A stretch of 20,193 bases of DNA from Isoetes engelmannii (Eukaryota; Streptophyta; Lycopodiopsida; Isoetales; Isoetaceae). Below are positions 18,966 to 20,193 of this stretch, piece after piece (within the stretch, counting starts at the first letter, position 1; every line of letters starts with the position of its first letter). The DNA is taken from positions 1-20,193 of the forward strand of contig JAANSK020287490.1 of the NCBI GenBank assembly GCA_011763485.2. The letters are read 5' to 3'. Made by a program: the position numbers and the translations under genes. Under the pieces are notes generated by a model, which was not told where the DNA came from, did no database searches, and saw only the letters and a list, made by a program, of their open reading frames with translations.

Positions 18966-19394
18966 TTAGCTTTTAAGCAATGCATCTACTTCATCAAGGT
19001 ATTGATTCTTCTTACCATACTTTTGGTCTGGAGGTGGAGCTATTTCCTGAGGGGGAGCTTCCACAACAGGTGCTGGTGGTTGTGTTGGCACTCCATGAGT
19101 TTCTGGAATTGATCTGCTCGATTCAGCATGCTTACTAGCCTCATGCATACTTCCGGTCTGCACCACCATCATCTCCACTTGTGGCATCTCTGTAGCCTGT
19201 ATAAATCTTATAGAAGAAAAAGTAGGGTCAGCAAATCTCACATGTGGACTTGATTCAGGTTTCTTGTCTCTTTCTTGTTTAGCAAAGTACTCTTTAACAT
19301 CACATTTCAAATAAGTATGACCAACTTCTTTGCAAAAAGCACAAACTGGATATTCCTTACCAAAGTGTCCTTTCCTATTACATTTAGGACACAC
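18966..19394 (-). pseudogene. gag zinc knuckle and proline-rich linker (fossil)
   Basis: A CCHC zinc knuckle (CAFCKEVGHTYLKC, C-x2-C-x4-H-x4-C) gives this away as the nucleocapsid part of gag, which binds RNA. A related cysteine/histidine stretch just before it suggests a pair of knuckles. The remainder is a low-complexity linker rich in proline (PPAPVVEAPPQEIAPPPD), typical between nucleocapsid and protease. Confidence 0.8.
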
Positions 19395-19590
19395 TCTCTA
19401 ATAACAAATATCAGCTGGATGTGTGAAGTTTTATTACAATGAATGCATTCTGGAAAAGTTTAGCTGCTCTAGATGTTTTAAGTTCTACAAGTTGCTTATT
19501 TATCTCGTCCAAGGCTTCAGTCACCTTAGACAAGTCTAATTTGACTTCTGAAATTTGGGTATCAGCCCCTTCATCTCTAGACTTCTTCTT

Positions 19591-20193
19591 TTATTCGTGT
19601 ACATTATATATTATAACATAATGATGAGGCTCATATGAGCCATCAGTAGCATCATGATAGGGATCATGATGGTAATGCTTCTCTGGTAGAATAGAAAGCA
19701 GCTTGGAAAGCTCATTTGTTTTGGCAATCACTTTGTAGATGGAGTCAAACCCTTCAGCAGCTTGAATCTTCATGAGCTTTCTCTGTATTTCTGGTCTAGA
19801 AGACAAACCTTTAATAAAAGATGAGACTATGAAGAGTGTAGGGATAGTAACTTGGCATTTTTGGCATCTACTCATTAAGGTACCGAATCTTTCCTTATAT
19901 TGACTCACATTCTCGCCTACATAAATTGTAAAGGAATGCAACTCACTTAACAAGCTCTTGAGGTGCAGTTAGCATACCAAACTTGTCTAGAAACTTGGCA
20001 ATGAGATCATTCCAAGTGTTAGTTCCCATAAGTGTCTCATAAGTTAGCCAAGCTCCAGCCTCATTCATCATCTTCTTTGAAGCACTTCTCAAATTCTGAC
20101 ATTTTGCAATCTTTCTTGATGCTGGAATCCCTGTAATACTGGTCAAAGTTTTTGAGAAGTTATTAGGATTCATATTTGAGTCAAAAGTAGGCA
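19591..20193 (-). pseudogene. gypsy gag capsid region (partial, fossil)
   Basis: This is the capsid-like part of gag, which would package the element's RNA in cytoplasmic particles. The stretch with NVSQYKERFGTLMSRC, then FIKGLSS and a conserved LxKIQAAE-like helix is the usual retrotransposon gag core of plant gypsy elements. It is followed by a histidine-rich linker (HYHHDPYHD). The N-terminal part lies beyond the window edge. Confidence 0.75.

Larger units (their letters stand above)
15150..20193 (-). mobile_element. Ty3/gypsy LTR retrotransposon body (gag-pol), fossil
   Basis: This is the main element of the window, on the minus strand and running off the right edge, so its 5' LTR is not seen. 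In element order it has gag, a CCHC zinc knuckle, protease, an RNase H, reverse transcriptase, the gypsy-type RNase H and integrase with a C-terminal module. Integrase after RT/RNase H marks it as Ty3/gypsy rather than copia. Motifs such as TPFNLVYGIETVLPIEL and YYPQGNGQA in integrase place it with the plant non-chromodomain (Tat/Athila-like) group; I see no chromodomain. It is broken, with roughly a dozen or more breaks, so it is old. Without both LTRs it cannot be dated. Confidence 0.92.

Overview
The window looks like repeat-rich intergenic DNA from the nuclear genome of a land plant with many retrotransposons. It is AT-rich, has no intact protein-coding gene that I can recognise, and its detectable protein homology is confined to reverse-transcribing elements of plant type: a Ty3/gypsy element, a second gypsy fragment, a LINE fragment and a short TRIM-like element. 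I cannot name the species. The spread of old, broken elements and degenerate tandem repeats would suit a large-genome plant, but that is inference.

Layout. Bases 1-399 hold the reverse-transcriptase (RT) start of a LINE on the minus strand, cut at its 5' side. Bases 600-2900 have no recognisable gene but include a 150-190 bp unit present three times (1632-2157). Bases 2900-3900 include LTR-promoter-like stretches with TATA boxes and a 43-bp tandem repeat. A weak SINE candidate follows at about 3900-4086. Bases 4380-5035 are a degenerate tandem array whose units carry palindromic sites matching heat shock elements. It grades into a second array (5084-5690) and then an inverted-repeat structure (5704-5814). 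A plus-strand gypsy RT remnant lies at about 6790-7350 and is abruptly followed by ATGC-rich, 249-bp duplicated DNA (7360-8030).

Bases 8160-9550 and 13690-15050 are two related stretches. They share fragments of the same hairpin-forming sequence and the same degenerate repeats. The second lies directly downstream of the pol region of the large gypsy element, so both are probably 3' tails of one element family. Between them lie a TRIM-like element (9804-10230), an LTR-like stretch with a minus-strand TATA box (about 10300-11450), a 44-bp minisatellite, and about 2.1 kb in which I see no gene.

Bases 15150-20193 hold the body of a Ty3/gypsy element on the minus strand, running off the right edge. 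In its own 5'-3' order it shows gag, CCHC zinc knuckle, protease, an extra RNase H, RT, the usual gypsy RNase H, and integrase. It is a fossil with roughly a dozen or more breaks. An RNase H domain between protease and RT is unusual, since plant dual-RNase-H gypsy elements (Tat lineage) usually carry the second one after RT-RNase H. This placement and the heat-shock-element-like array are the two observations most worth a second look. I see no host pathway or operon here; the sequence is mostly layered insertions.
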